Shown in pieces: positions 21,866 through 31,665 of a stretch of DNA of 64,000 nucleotides (the stretch's first letter is position 1; each line of letters starts with the position of its first letter). Under the pieces are notes generated by a model. That model did not search any database. It was given only the letters and a program-made list of their open reading frames with translations, and was not told where the DNA came from. Location: assembly GCF_030272615.1 (NCBI RefSeq), contig NC_081410.1, forward strand, positions 118,429,140 through 118,493,139, written 5' to 3'. This DNA comes from Cryptomeria japonica (lineage: Eukaryota; Streptophyta; Pinopsida; Cupressales; Cupressaceae). Position numbers and translations under genes: made by a program.

Positions 21866-22640
21866 CAAATGATGACGATTATTTGCTCCTTAGTGAGATG
21901 GCGGTAGTCAAGTTTCCTGATATCTCTCTTTGTCCTACAGTCTATCCAAATATTTTCAATCCTGTGAACATGAGTGTAGGATCTTTTCAGCTTGTTCTTC
22001 ATACTTCTATAATCAAATCCTTTCGGGCTTCGAAAAACTTCATTGTGACTCTTCTCATTTCTTCATGCATGGCCCTAGCTTTGAAAACTAAATTAATTGA
22101 ATACTTGCCGATGGACAAAGAGAATTTGAATCCCGACCTATGTGGACTCATCTCTCATGAACATATATCATTTGTCGTGCTAATTCCATCAAGACAATCT
22201 TGTTAGATGGATGCTTGGGGAGCATGAATGGTTGATCATCAAAACAACCGACTCTAAGATAAGTGAAGGTAAGAAATTGGAAAATTTCTTACCTTCTATA
22301 GAACTTCTATCACCTTCTGTAGATAGACCTGTAAAATTTCTCATGGCAGCTATAGCATATACCAAGTATGAAGTCATGTGGAACTTCGGAGTGGTAGGAA
22401 CCTTGATAAGCTGATGACAAAGTGCATCACTTCTTTGCTTTCCCCAAAAGATCCTTTTGTTATTTGGTCGTATGACATGAATGCACTGATACATCCATTC
22501 ATAGTATGTATTTGAAGTTGGCAAACCTTTTACCCTGCTTAGAAGAGTGATTAGGTCATTCACTTCTTCTATGAAGTCACTCCTGTGAAAATTTTGTAAA
22601 CTCAAGGAGGCTTACAAAATGTGGATTTTCACCAGTGTGT
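21866..22640 (-). pseudogene. Retroelement gag-like ORF fragment (minus strand)
   Basis: The minus strand is open from 22605 to 22189 and partly beyond. It reads DFIEEVNDLITLLSRVKGLP, YYEWMYQCIHVI, SDALCHQLIKVPTTPKFHMT and SYLVYAIAAMRNF. From memory this resembles the middle of a gag-like ORF common in gymnosperm LTR elements, downstream of the segment encoded at 32110-32709. Assignment is by pattern memory only. Confidence 0.45.
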
Positions 22641-23490
22641 GAGACAATATCTCTCAGAAGGCAAGATATGATCTCTCCTATTTATAAGGGAAGGCTCCCC
22701 CTTTCTATTGCAATCTATATCTACTCTTAATCTACCTACTAACTTTACACTAATCCAGGATGATACAATTACTTCACTCTCTTTTTTCAGGGTAAGTATT
22801 TTCCGAATTCTCTATCTGAAATGGATTTCCTTTCTTGCTTCTCAAAAACATTCCCTTTTGCAGTAATTCAAAAATGTATGCAAATAGAAGCAAAGTGTCT
22901 ATAAGAGTACAAAGCCTCTTGTTGCTTCCTTTTTTGAAAATGACTTTTTGATGGAAAAATATCAATGAAGTTCAAAGTCTTCAACTTACCACTATCCTAT
23001 CAACCTTTTTTCAAATGACTCTTTTAACCAATATTCTCCAAATAACAAATGAAGCACAAAGTCTTTATTTTGCTACTTGCATACAATTAATAAACTTTTC
23101 CTAAAGATAATAAAGCAAAGCTCAAAGTCTTTAACTTACTATCCACACAATTTGAACTTCCAAATTCTCGAGTAACACAGCCTACTTAATAAATTTGAAC
23201 AACTCTTCTATATCACACAATTCACACTACTCAACTCAATCTCATCAAGAATATGACACAAATGACATAAGTACATCTATATCATAAACAAAATATGATT
23301 CCGACACAAAGTTTGGAAGCCAAAATTTGTCTTTTTCTTATTTTGATTGAGCTTGCAAAATCAGAATTTGAACACAAAATCTCACTTCTCTTCTCACTTT
23401 GGTAGAGTTTTGTTGCATGAAATAAAATATAATTACAATAAGCACCCTCATATATATAGAGGAGGTGCAATGAGCAAAAATAGGAAAAAA
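22641..23490. other. No gene; repeat-like noncoding sequence
   Basis: Recurring phrases such as GAAGCACAAAGTCTTTA and AAGCTCAAAGTCTTTAACTTAC occur several times between 22890 and 23150, suggesting a degenerate tandem repeat or part of an LTR. No termini were identified. Confidence 0.4.
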
Positions 23491-23966
23491 CTGTTAAGTT
23501 CTTTCAAAATTCTGTGATCAAAATAGAAGAGATGGAGATATGATCTGAAAGTTGTATTTTATCTGCTATAGCATGTTTTAAAGATGCACCACACTTATCA
23601 ATTTCGGTGTATGCATCCTCCTCAATGTAAGCATGCTATATAAGTGCATGAGGGGTTACGTAGTGAAGAGATATGTCTTCCCACGTGGGAAGACACATCT
23701 CTTCCCTACGTACCTCTCACCACAATATATAAATTAGTCAGCGTTTACTTACCCGATCAGAAGGAGTGCGACTTGTTTGAGAATCGCTTTACCACTCGAT
23801 ACCATGAATGGTGTAACCGTTGGTCAGACATGATAAGTTAACTTTGGTTTTATTTATCATTAGTTAACGTTAACATATTAGTATATGTAATCAAATTGAT
23901 ATATATATATATATATATGTATATTGGAAGCATGAAATACTACGACCGACGTTACAAAATTTAACA
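23491..23966 (-). repeat. 3' LTR of copia element 2 (476 bp)
   Basis: Paired with 30653-31095. Carries a 56-bp near-perfect palindrome at 23657-23712 centred on CCCACGTGGG, then an AT dinucleotide run near 23900. The copies differ by small indels near 23620 and in the AT run. Confidence 0.92.
23657..23712. repeat. 56-bp near-perfect palindrome in the copia 2 LTR
   Basis: Arms of 28 bp around CACGTG with two mismatched pairs (23664/23705 and 23673/23696). The centre is a G-box core. Present in the same form at 30800-30855 in the other LTR. It could be a dyad protein-binding site or form a long RNA hairpin if transcribed. Confidence 0.92.
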
Positions 23967-23980
23967 CTCCCTCTTAACTA
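23967..23980 (-). promoter_or_regulatory. Polypurine tract, copia element 2
   Basis: On the minus strand AGTTAAGAGGGAG lies directly before the 3' LTR, in the same context as in copia element 1. Confidence 0.85.
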
Positions 23981-24029
23981 GGGAGGACACATTTCATGTT
24001 AGAGAAAACATCACAATTCATCCATTGAT

Positions 24030-24450
24030 TGTGAAGAGAGGAGATATCGCACCATAGTGATATTCAGAGATATGGTTCAACAATGAATATCAAGTCTCAT
24101 GATACTCACCATAACTCATAGCTATCAAGTAAGGTATGTGCATTGGCATCAAGTCACATGATACCTACCATATTTGATAATGATTTCAAGGCATGTCCAC
24201 GAATATCATGTTCATAATATTCACCATGAAGATCTCTATCATAATTATGGTTTATTTAATGATATCAACCAACAGATATCTACCATAATGTCTCAGAGAT
24301 ATATATACTATCATGACATGTCCCCAGATATGAAGTCACATGATATCCATCAAGATAGTTAAATTGATAATTGTAAAATCGTCACCTTACAATATCAATT
24401 TGAAACAAGTGTTCATTATTGAAAAGTCGTTGCCCTTCAATAATGTTCAC
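24030..24450 (-). ncRNA. Stem-loop array upstream of the PPT in copia element 2
   Basis: Read on the minus strand. 24409-24450 pairs GTGAACATTATTGAA with TTCAATAATGAACAC (13 of 15 positions). 24361-24401 pairs AAATTGATATTGTAA with TTACAATTATCAATTT (one bulge) around loop GGTGACGATT. Further units, such as GGTATCA/TGATGCC with loop TGTGACT and GAGTATCA/TGATATTC with loop TGAGACT, follow towards the PPT. The position matches the array at 10227-10547. Stems are different in sequence from that copy, but loops are conserved. Confidence 0.6.
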
Positions 24451-24558
24451 AAAAGGTCCATGCAGTCATGGAGTCACACACATGACAAATAAAAGAGTTT
24501 ACACACTAAACATCTTTAAATATATTAGTATATCAGAATAAATGAGACTCTCTCAAAA

Positions 24559-24746
24559 TTAAATAACATTTTCAACCATACCAAGTTTATCTCTAAAGTG
24601 TTCAAGCTTGATCCTGGAGAGAGGCTTGGTAAGAATGTCTGCAATCTGATCACTTGTACTAATATAATTCAGTCGGATCACATTCCTTTCCACCATATGT
24701 CGAACATAGTGATAAGGAATCTCAATGTGTTTAGACCTATCATGAA
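24559..24746 (-). pseudogene. Copia 2 RNase H C-terminal fragment
   Basis: Minus-strand frame with HDRSKHIEIPYHYVRHMV and then DILTKPLSRIKLEHFRDKLGM, the last 60 or so residues of a copia polyprotein, matching copia 1 around 9975-10150. Similarity stops abruptly near 24747 where the nested LTR begins. Confidence 0.9.
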
Positions 24747-25411
24747 ATATGTCATGTCCCCTTTCTAGAGTGGACATCAGAGATGGAGGAGTTGGCCTAT
24801 CATTGGAGTCTCGTAGGCTAGCAGAGGTTGATTGGGACTCATTTAGTGCATATAGTGATTGGATTTTGGGTTTGCAGCCAGTTTGGAGCAGTTCCTAGAT
24901 TTTAGGGGATATCCCTAAATTTTAGGAGGCCGTGACAGTTGCCAGTCGTGAGGTTATTCATGACCTTTCAGATGGTTTCAGTTTCAGGAGATTTGGGTGT
25001 GTTTCCTAGTTTCTACAAGCATCCCTAGATTTTAGGGATGAGCCTACCAGTTGATCCATGATTTCCAACATCAGTCACAAACAGGTGACAGGTTCAGTTT
25101 CAGGCTTTTGGTGTGTTTCGAGCTTTCTGTAGTTATTTGGGTTATATTTTTAATATATTTAAATATTTCCTAAGTTAGCGTTTTAATCTTTTAAATAAGG
25201 CTATGTCTATAGCCATTTCGGAGTAATAAGGGGTTTTTGGCTTCATCTAGATTTGTATGCCCATGTGCTATAGCTCGTTGAAAAGGTTTTGGACTTTTCT
25301 AAATGATTTTCACTTGCCAGGGTCCTTTTGGCGTTTGGAGTTATTTTATTTTGAAAAAGTGGTGTTTTTTCTATACTTGGGCACCCAATATTGGGAAATA
25401 TGACTCTATAT

Positions 25412-26867
25412 TAGAGAAACGAGACTCGCCCGAAATCGCCCAAACTCGGCGAGTCCGAGTCCGAGTCAGGCCAAACGAGTCCCAGGGGCTCGGACTCGGA
25501 CTCGGCCGAGTCTGGAGAGTAAACTCGCCAGACTCGCCAAGTTGGCGATTTTGGCTCAAAATCGCCAGACTCGGCGAGTCCTGAGCCCCAAACTCGGCTA
25601 CTGGCTGAGTTAATAAAATGACCAAAAAAAAAACATTTTAAAAAGTAATAAGTTTTTTTGGAAGGGCGAAATTTGACATTTTGGTCTCTCCGTCAGGATT
25701 ATTCTTTCTTATACTTTAAGTTATATTCCATATATATTGTCAGGATGTTTGAGAGTGGTTTTGGGCCTCCAGGAGTTATATTGCAAAATCTAGTTTTTGG
25801 AGGATTCTTTAGTTTTCCAGACTTAGTCAAATTTCAGGATCAGGACATTCCAGACTTAGCCAAATTTTAGGGCATTTGAAGATCAGGATGACATTCCAGA
25901 CTTTATCACTCACCAACTTGACCTAGCTTGGACCTTCAAGAATGATACTCACTCACCAAGCAAGACCCAATTAGCAACAAGAGCAAAACCAGGCCCTAAG
26001 GAAGACTCTCAAAGAAACCCTAATTTAGACTTGTAATAAGTTTTTTTGGCCTTGCGGGGCGCTGCCCCTCGACCTCGCCCTGTATCGCGACAGGGAGCAT
26101 GCAAGGGGCACTGCCCCTTGACCCCACCTTGGGGGTGCTGCCCCCAAACCCCTGTCGAAAAATATGGGGGAAACTGCGTCGATAGAAGTAGAGAAAATTT
26201 AACCTCCGAGTCTGACATTGATTGGATCGACCAGATAGATATAGAGGTTGAGATTGTAGCCATGGCAGAGGAGGAGCGGAGAGCACGAGCACAGACAGGA
26301 GATTCAGAGGCAGATAGTGACACGGATGTTCCTGATGTTGGTGAGCATGGCATGGTGTCACGGGGAGCGGCTATGGCAGTCGAATCATCTAGGACCTACC
26401 TTAGACGCCTTCGCAGGGGGCTGGGGCCGGAGGGTGCAAGCTCCTTTGAGCCATAGACTTGTAGTTGTATTTACCTTTGGTATTTGTATGAAACATTTGA
26501 TGATGATCATATGATGACATGGATTTTTTATTCCATGAGTTTTGTAATATTGTATACATTTGACAATATTTATATATCTATGTTTGTTATTTTCTTCAGC
26601 TACAATTTGCGTTTATGCTTATGTGATTGATGTATACTTGTGTATGTAATCAAATGAGCCGAGTTTGATGATGTTATTGTGTCTTTAAGGTGTATTCAAT
26701 AAAGGGTGTCTGAAACAAGTTTTAAATATTTAAAAATCTCTAAATTTCTTGAGTTTTTCACTATCCCGAGTCCAGCCGAGTCTGGAGCCGAGTCTGACGC
26801 CGAGTCCCGAGTCCGAGTCCGAGTTGGCCTTGCCGAGTCCGAGCCGAGTCCGAGTCCCGTTTCTTTG
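25412..26867 (+). mobile_element. Non-autonomous hAT with 8-bp duplication CTCTATAT
   Basis: CTCTATAT is at 25404-25411 and 26868-26875. The left end is TAGAGAAACGAGACTCG (first base C changed to T) and the right end read inward is CAAAGAAACGGGACTCGG. GACTCGGC/GCCGAGTC repeats fill 25425-25610 and 26765-26858. It shares its interior with 1363-2700 in reverse orientation, including a GC-rich segment (26040-26190) with GGGGG...CCCCC inverted repeats. Confidence 0.9.
26200..26456 (+). pseudogene. hAT transposase C-terminal tail relic
   Basis: Open frame on the plus strand encoding an acidic Glu/Arg-rich tail (DIDWIDQIDIEVEIVAMAEE, then EERRARAQ, then SSRTYLRRLRRGLGPEG) with stop at 26454-26456. 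It corresponds to the acidic tail that ends the transposase at 17140-17308. The catalytic and dimerisation domains are absent. Confidence 0.6.
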
Positions 26868-27676
26868 CTCTATATTAAAGCGCACTTTTCATATATCTTT
26901 AGGGTTCGATTTGGAAGGAAAGAGATATAAGGAGAAGGAAACCTAATTTCTCATTATCTTTTACATATTGAAAACTTGTTTGGTGCGATAATGCTCTAGT
27001 AGAGCAATTCTTTAATCTGGGACGCAAACCCCATGATTGGTACTGGCTGGGACGTAGCCCTCAGCTATTGATTGGCAGTGGATTCTTTTGGCATTGGCAT
27101 TATTGGTCAGAGTGTATGCGCTATTCCTTGTGGAGATTCAGATTGCTTGGTGAGGGTTTCAGCAGGGTGGTTGAATTTCCCAGCTGGGGCGTGATTGTTT
27201 CAGCTTGATGCCACCATTACAGCTGGTACACTTTACGCTGGAAGTGGTGAAGACTTTCATTCAGCCATAGCTGGTGTTCTTGGTTTGTGTTCATCATCTA
27301 CCCTTTAGTTGGCGCCATTATTGGATGTAAGCACATCCCCAGTGCGTAGGGAATAATCTGGATATTATAAATCAGAAATTTGCCTAGTACGATTTGTATC
27401 AATTCTAATTTAATTGAATGTTCTTACTTGTTTCAGCTTCCTTCCTTATTTGTTGTTCTTTATTCATTACTTGCTTATATATTCAAAAAAATACAAAAAA
27501 AAACCAAACATTCTGCAACTTCTCTCTATTCTGTAAGACCATCAGCAAAATCACAAGAAAAATATAGTTTATTATTTTAAAAATTACAGCGGATCAGCAA
27601 GGGGATCCATCAGGGATCTTTCAGTGATATCAGAGCCTACATCCTGCCAGCCTGTAGGGTTTATGAGAAATTGTCA

Positions 27677-27880
27677 CATCTGGGTACTGGATAAAAAGTT
27701 TTGATAATTCATTTCAGCATCTGGGTATTGGATAAAAGGTTTTGATAATTCATTTCGGCATCTGGGTAGTTGATAAGAAGTTTTGATAATTCATTCCAGC
27801 ATCTGGGTATTTGATAAAAGGTTTTGATAATTCATATCAGCAACTGGGTAGTTGTCAGCAAGGTTTTGATGGACTTGTCA
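27677..27880. repeat. 41-bp tandem repeat, about 4.5 copies
   Basis: CATCTGGGTA starts occur at 27677, 27718, 27759 and 27800, with a variant (CAACTGGGTA) at 27841, exactly 41 bp apart. It lies just downstream of the PBS-like site of the nested LTR element, in its leader. Confidence 0.92.
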
Positions 27881-30553
27881 GCAATAGTCAATACCTTCTT
27901 TCTGTGAGAAACCTCTGGCAACAAACCTTGCTTTGTGCTTCTCAATGCTGCCATTTGCTGCATGTTTGATTTTGAAGAGCCATTTAGAAGATACCACAGA
28001 TTTGCTTTTAGGCCTAGGCACAATATTCCAGACATCATTTTTTAGAATTGACTGATACTCTTCTGACATAGCATCTTTCGAAACTTGATGCTTGAGTGCA
28101 TCTCCAACACAGGAAGGTTCTGCATCAATGATGTCACTCATCAAGGTAGTATAACTGGAAAATAGGTTAGGTCTCTTACTTTCTTTGAAGGTCCCCTTTG
28201 GAGCAACATAATTTTCAGCTTCTTGAAACATCTTTTTAGCCCAAAGTGGCCTCTTCCTAGTTTCAGGATAATTTTCTTCTAAAAGTAAGCCTTGAATTTC
28301 ATGCTCAGCATCTTCAGGGGTCTCCCTCTGAATCTCAGGGGTGGAATCCTCATCCAAGCTTGTAGGAGGATCTTGGTGTTCTAATTCATTAGAGCTTTTG
28401 GACCTCCTGAATGCTATGTCTTCCTCAAAGATGACATCTCTGCTTGGTTCAATTTGTCTTTGACCAGGTATGTATATTCTATAGGCTTTAGAGGTTTCAT
28501 TGTACCCAACAAATACTCCTTTCTTTCCAGAAGGTTCTAACTTTGACCTCTTTTCTTTGGGGACATGAATATAGACTGGACACCCAAAGATCCAGAAATG
28601 ACTTATGTCAAGTTTGTTGCCAGTAAAGGCTTCTTCAGGGGTTTTATTGTCAAGAAGAGAATGAGGACATCTATTTTGAATGTACACAACTATCCTAGAT
28701 GCTTCAGCCCAAAATGAGGTTTCTATATTTTGGTCAAACAAAATAGCCCTAGCAGCTTCTACTATAGTCCTATTCTTTCTTTCAGCTACCCCATTTTATT
28801 ATGGGTTATAAGGTATAGTTAACTCCCTCTTAATCCCAACATTTATACAATAATCTTTAAACATATCAGAATTGTATTCCCCCCCATTGTCCGTTCTTAA
28901 GGTTATGATTTTCTTACCTATCATATTTTCTGCAAGAGATTTGAATTCCTTAAATTTAGAAAGGATTTCTTCAGACTCTTTGTACCTCAGAAAATATATC
29001 CAGGTCTTCCTAGAATAATCATCTACAGATATTACATAATATAAAAATCCCCCTAATGAGGGTACAAACATGGGTCCACATAAATCAGAATGAACTAATT
29101 CTAATACATTTTTGGATTTACTATTGCTAGAATTAAAAGACCCTTTAGTATTCTTTCCCAAGGCACACCCTTTGCAGGCTCCTTCAGATTTTTGACTTAG
29201 CTTGGGTAAGTCGATCACCATCTTCTCTATCTTAGGTAGGGCATGGAAATGAAGGTGCCCTAATCTTCTGTGCCAAAGTTCATTCGAATCTGGAGTCTCA
29301 TGAATCAAGGCTAGAGGTGGAGTGGTGCAAAGTCTGTAGAGGCTCCCTTTTCTTACTCCAATGGTGTGGGCTTTCTTGATGGTGGAGTTCTTTGGCCAAG
29401 CAAGTACCTTTCCTTCCATAAAGGTTAATCTGTAACCCTTATCTTCAACTGCAGAAACTGAGACAAGGTTTCGTTTTATACCAGGTACAAATAGAACTCC
29501 AGTCAACTGTAGGGATATGCCTGACTTTAGGTTGATATTGCAGGTTCTTATTCCCATAACTGCATAATTTGAGTCATCACCAATTGTCACTTCTTCATTT
29601 GAAATTTCCACAAGTGTATCTAGGTGCTCACGAAATCCAGTGATGTGTCGAGATGCTCCGCTGTCAATCACCCATGTGTTGAAACTGGAGGTGACTTGAC
29701 TAGAGAGGGCTGAGTAGAAGACTAGCTTCTCGGAATTGCTCCTTTTCTTAATTTCTGCCATTGAAGCTTGTTGTTTGATCCTATCTGGACACTTCATTGC
29801 ATAGTGCCTATATTGGTCACATCTGAAACATTGTACTTCAGAAATGTCTCTCTTCTTCTTTGAAGACCTCTTCCCATTTGAGTTGTTGTCCCTCTTTCTC
29901 TTAAAGTTCTTCTTCTTTCCTTTCTTGTGGGAATTAGAGTTTAGAACTTGAATGTCTTCATTACCATTGTTTTGTTATATTCCTCTTGTGACAAGCCGAG
30001 ATTCCTCTTGAATGCAATCGGTATTCAATCTATCAAACTTAGGAAATTTAGAACGAGCACTGATTCCTTGAATGAACGATTCCCATGAGGTAGGAAGTCC
30101 ATTTAGGGCCATCATAGCAAGTTCTTTGTTGTCTACTAGATGACCAATAGTGGATAGTTGATCCCTAAGCTCAGTGATCCTCAAGAAATAGGATGTAACT
30201 GTTTCTCCTTTATTCATCTTTATATGGTGTAGTTGATTCTTTAGGGTGAGAACCCTGCTAGTGTTGTTGATTTCATAAATGTCAGCTAGTGCTTTGAACA
30301 TCTGAAAGGCCGTCTCATATTTAGAAATGACTGGTACAATGTGGTCTCTTACTGAATCCACAATTATCTTAAGGGCCTTTTCACTGTCCTTGTTCCATTG
30401 AATTTTCTTTGTATCATCAGAGGGTTCAAGAATTTCACTTTTGACATGGGAGTCAATTTTATTTTCTCTCAAAACAAGCATGATCCTGAATTTCCAAGAT
30501 ACAAAATTTGATGCTCCATCTAATCTATCTTCAAACCTAACTCCGGTTGCCAT
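27878..30553 (-). pseudogene. Copia 2 gag to start of reverse transcriptase, with stop codons
   Basis: ATG at 30553 (MATGVRFEDRLDGASNF). One frame runs to 27878. It contains gag, the zinc knuckle region (CFRCDQYRHYAMKC near 29800-29840), protease (WVIDSGASRHITG), GAG-pre-integrase (LWHRRLGHLHF), integrase (LVHSDLCGP, RTDNGGEYNS) and the RT start (SSKWLFKIKH...KEGIDY). Stops are a TAA at 29975-29977 and a double TAA at 28796-28801 in place of two Gln codons, consistent with C-to-T decay. The second knuckle position has Tyr-Arg-His where Gly-His is usual. RT motifs and most of RNase H are lost. Confidence 0.93.
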
Positions 30554-30640
30554 TAGGATAATGGGAATGTGATCTGAGCAAGAGCCTAGTGAAAGTTTAT
30601 GAGAGCGTTATAGAATTTTAATAAGATCTTCCTTAACTTT

Positions 30641-30652
30641 GCTCTGATACCA
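30641..30652 (-). promoter_or_regulatory. Primer-binding site, copia element 2
   Basis: TGGTATCAGAGC on the minus strand, directly after the 5' LTR end at 30653, complementary to initiator tRNA-Met. Confidence 0.92.
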
Positions 30653-31095
30653 TGTTAGGTTCTTTCAAAATTCTGTGATCAAAATAGAAGAGATGGAGAT
30701 ATGATCTGAAAGTTGTATTTTATCTGCTATAGCATGTTTTAAAGATGTACCACACTTATCAATTTCGGTGTATGCATGCTATATAAGTGGATGAGGGGTT
30801 ACGTAGTGAAGAGATATGTCTTCCCACGTGGGAAGACACATCTCTTCCCTACGTACCTCTCACCACAGTATATAAACTAGTCAGCGTTTACTTACCCGAT
30901 CAGAAGGAGTGCGACTTGTTTGAGAATCGCTTTACCACCCGATACCATGAACGGTGTAACCGTTGGTCAAACGCGATAAGTTAACTTTGGTTTTATTTAT
31001 CATTAGTTAACGTTAACATATTAGTATATGTAATCAAATATATATATATATATCGGAAGCATGAAATACTACGACCGACATTACAAAATTTAACA
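30653..31095 (-). repeat. 5' LTR of copia element 2 (443 bp)
   Basis: Same sequence as 23491-23966 with a shorter AT run and a small deletion near 30775. Contains the palindrome at 30800-30855. Confidence 0.92.
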
Positions 31096-31323
31096 AAAAC
31101 CAACTATGACTAAGTTAAAAGTAGAGTTCAATTTGACTTAGGACTTGTGCACTCCTACATGCTAAACTATGTATGCAAAATGACACTTGAAGTGTCGATT
31201 GAAATTACAAAATGCCACCACACTAGAGATGCATAAACATGACTGTGTCTGGAGACATCTTTATTATTATCATCCTTCTTCAAAAAATCTTCAAATTGTT
31301 GCCAAGTAGCCTGTATTTCAGAA

Positions 31324-31557
31324 TCATCTGGTGTTTGCAATGTTTGACGCCACTGAGGATGGTAGGAAGACCGGATAGGAGTCTTGCTTCTTGGACTTCA
31401 TCTTTTTCTCTTGAGATGGTGAAGACATCCGATATTTGTGATTGCAACATGTTTGAGAAATGTCTCTTGAGTTAGCTGAAAACATCCTCATGAAAAACAC
31501 CTTCAGGATTGTCGAAAAGATCTTGTCTTCAAAAGTCCTCGATAGGTAAAACTTCAT
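31324..31557 (-). pseudogene. Gag-like ORF start, truncated duplicate
   Basis: The minus frame shares with 32560-32709 the pattern FSANS..ISQTC..., M.SPS...KKMK..KQD..P.F..SS.ASNI. It breaks off soon after. Upstream on the minus strand (31666-31942) is a shorter version of the palindrome array that also precedes the longer copy, so leader and start were duplicated together. Confidence 0.55.
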
Positions 31558-31665
31558 TTCTATACTTTGAAAATTTCTAAGAAATCCATTTGGAAAACAT
31601 ATTTACACTTAGAAAAAGTAATCCATTTGAAACACATATTTACACTTAGATGCAACAAAAGGGGT

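Larger units (their letters stand above)
24750..27877 (+). mobile_element. Truncated LTR retrotransposon nested in copia 2
   Basis: A sequence starting TGTCATGTCCCC at 24750 and ending ...CTTTCA at 27623 is followed by TGATATCAGAGCC, a PBS-like site. Without the hAT inside it (25412-26867) the LTR would be about 1.4 kb. The following 250 bp of interior hold a 41-bp tandem repeat. There is no second LTR and no coding region. The other edge abuts copia 2 reverse transcriptase at about 27877. Insertion was followed by a deletion removing the rest of this element and about 1.1 kb of copia 2. Confidence 0.65.
23491..31095 (-). mobile_element. Second Ty1/copia retrotransposon (minus strand), duplication AAAAC, with nested insertions
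   Basis: AAAAC flanks both ends (23486-23490 and 31096-31100). The LTRs start TGTTAAATTTTG on the minus strand and end in AACA. PBS is at 30641-30652 and PPT at 23967-23980. The interior encodes gag to the start of reverse transcriptase (30553 to about 27878) and the RNase H C-terminus (24746-24559). The rest of RT and RNase H is missing and replaced by a nested LTR element. It lies antisense to the putative host gene intron that contains it. Confidence 0.93.

Noticed and set aside
21838-22206. 122-residue plus-strand frame as a host gene
   Set aside because: The minus strand of the same region carries a gag-like pattern that continues across frames, so the plus frame is more likely a shadow.
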